Positions 62,191 to 64,000 of a stretch of DNA of 64,000 nt are shown in pieces (the first letter of the stretch is position 1; every line of letters begins with the position of its first letter). Under the pieces are notes generated by a model. That model was not told the DNA's origin and ran no database searches. It saw only the letters and a list, made by a program, of their open reading frames with translations. Location of the stretch: positions 23,583,688-23,647,687 of the forward strand of contig NC_063264.1 in NCBI RefSeq assembly GCF_019578655.1, in the 5' to 3' direction. Both the position numbers and the translations under genes were made by a program. This DNA is from Ricinus communis. Its lineage: Eukaryota > Streptophyta > Magnoliopsida > Malpighiales > Euphorbiaceae.

Positions 62191-64000
62191 TTCCTAAGAT
62201 ATAATATATATAAAAGGTATTATTAATTTAAAGCCAAACTTAATTAAAAATCTTATACTCAAAGTATTAAATTAGGTCGAGCTCCAATTTAAATTTGAAA
62301 AATTTAAGTATCTCCAAGTCTTAGTGGGTGATGAAGATTGTTGCCTTTTCTTTTTCTTCCGTAATTAGTATTATTTGAAAATACCTTAATCAATATTTAT
62401 ATTTATTGAAATTAAAAAATTAAAAATTGAGTATATATCATTTCGTTTGACGTTTTTACATTTAAGGAACAAATATTTTTATTTTATCAAATGAGTACTA
62501 TATATTTTGTTTTCTTAAGATTTTTTAGATATATATTTTATAACTTTATTCATTTTTATAAAATATTGTATGTATATTACTTCAATTATGACTAAGTTAT
62601 GATTTTATAAGTAACATGATATATAAAATTTATAAACGCGTTAAAATTTTATTTTAAAAAATTATTTTTAAATTTGATTAAAATCTGAAAGTTATATATT
62701 TTAATAATATATTATGATCACAAAATATCGAATTGAATGTTAAATTATTTAAAAATATTTATTTAATCAAAATTTAATGTTTCTATTAATATTTACAATC
62801 TAAAAATATGTTATGACTTAAAAATTCTAAAAAATAAAATATAATACTTCTTAATATAAAAAATATCATTATTCTTTAAGTGTAAAAATCATAAAATAAT
62901 TTTTTAAGATTTACTTTTACTCTTTTTTATTATGTTTTGACTTAAATTTTATTAGAGTTTTCAACATTGAAATCTTTTAAGAGCTAAAATCTTCAAATTA
63001 TTAATCATTACATTGAATAAATTTGTACATACACACCAAATGAACACTTTCTGTTCATTTTCTCATCATTCAATGATAACATCAACTTTTGATTGATTGA
63101 AAAACTTCAGCTTAATAGTATTGAAATGTTTGAAAAAAATATAAAAATATATTTTATAATTACTTTTACATTTAGAGAATTATGATTTTTTTAGTAATAA
63201 AAAAATACTTTACGTTTTATTTTCTTCGCATTCTAATACCCCATTACCTAATATTATTGTTTTTATAATAAGATATTAAATTTTAATTAAAATTTATTTT
63301 ATAAATGATTTGTCATTAAATTAAATTATCAGTATACTTCTAAGAATATTATAATTTTATTCTAAAATTATTTATTTAATTTTAATAAAACTAAAAAATC
63401 TAATATTAATTTTAAAATTATTTAATTTAATTTAATATAGTTAGTTCTCGATTAATATGTTTAAAACTTTCTAATTAAATATAATGACTTTCTAGAAATT
63501 AAATCACTATGCGAGCTTATTTAAATATTTGTAGAAATACTTATTTAAATTGGGATCCAGCAAATATTAACAGAAGTTAGAAATAAATTAATGGAAGAGT
63601 TTGTATATATGTTATTTTAAAAGAATTTTTTTTATTGAGAATAAGAAAATAGGAGTAATTAGTATTTGCTCTATATATATTTTTCATATTATATTAATTA
63701 TCGCCTATCATTTCAAATTTATATTTTTTTCATCATTTTATTTTGTAATTTTATGCTAAAAATCTCTCCGGTTAGAATTTTCAATAGAAAATTATTAGTT
63801 AGGTTAATTTTATACTATCTATTCCATAGTATTTTGTGTAATATACAGACTGCCCTTTATATTTTAATTATTCCATTAACAACTCTTGTATTTTAAAAGT
63901 TAATTCAATTAAAGAACTAAATAATAAAAAAATTAATTCTCAAACTTCTTATAAAAGTCACAATTTGAGTATAAAAAAATTAATAATAAGAATAATATCT
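62191..64000. other. AT-rich spacer to window end
   Basis: No feature recognised. The frame at 63666-63896 has the Ile/Phe/Tyr-rich composition expected of translated AT-rich DNA. Confidence 0.5.

Noticed and set aside
63666..63896. 76-codon frame near the window end
   Set aside because: Ile/Tyr/Phe-rich composition expected from AT-rich non-coding DNA; no recognised motif.
1..64000. CRISPR arrays, bacterial operons, plasmid or phage features
   Set aside because: The sequence is a plant nuclear region with spliced genes; none of the repeats has a spacer-repeat pattern.

Overview
This window is nuclear DNA from a flowering plant, almost certainly a eudicot. It is strongly AT-rich. Its genes are split by GT-AG introns and encode plant families: a GH17/X8 beta-1,3-glucanase, an SCL30A/SCL33-type SR splicing factor, an IQM calmodulin-binding protein and a DUF761 protein. 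The spacers are full of decayed Copia, Ty3/Gypsy (Athila-type), PIF/Harbinger and foldback elements. A rosid source, perhaps Malpighiales, is a guess. All exon structures were assembled by eye from splice signals, reading phase and family resemblance, not from transcripts.

Layout. 1-4430: retroelement gag remnant, a decayed PIF/Harbinger DNA transposon, then AT-rich spacer. 4431-30228: a 12.9 kb direct tandem duplication. Each copy carries, in order, a small DUF761 gene (+), a truncated Copia retrotransposon (-) and a GPI-anchored-type beta-1,3-glucanase gene (-) with a long non-coding upstream region. 30229-38570: probable native upstream region of the glucanase gene, AT microsatellites, a ~238 bp satellite-like array, an Athila-type pol fossil, a foldback MITE and a 1.57 kb TIR transposon carrying a piece of the spindle-checkpoint gene MAD2. 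38571-45130: SR splicing-factor gene (-), five coding exons, with a nested hAT-like/MITE insertion in its 2.8 kb last intron. 45380-48430: Athila-type ORF1 remnant. 50418-53800: IQM gene (-), seven coding exons, with a non-coding first exon, TATA box and G-box. 53950-64000: gene-poor AT-rich DNA with a second copy of the foldback MITE and a small GC-richer patch.

The most interesting structure is the tandem duplication. Its junction has 4 bp of microhomology (AACC), and the copies differ at only about twenty places by eye, mostly 1-2 nt indels. Copy 1 of the glucanase has an intact reading frame, but its upstream DNA was replaced at the junction. Copy 2 keeps the original upstream DNA but has a 1-nt insertion that truncates the protein. 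If both changes are real, the duplication left no copy that is certainly functional. If the indel is a sequencing error, the locus is a simple two-gene duplication. The second notable item is the MAD2 fragment inside a terminal-inverted-repeat element.
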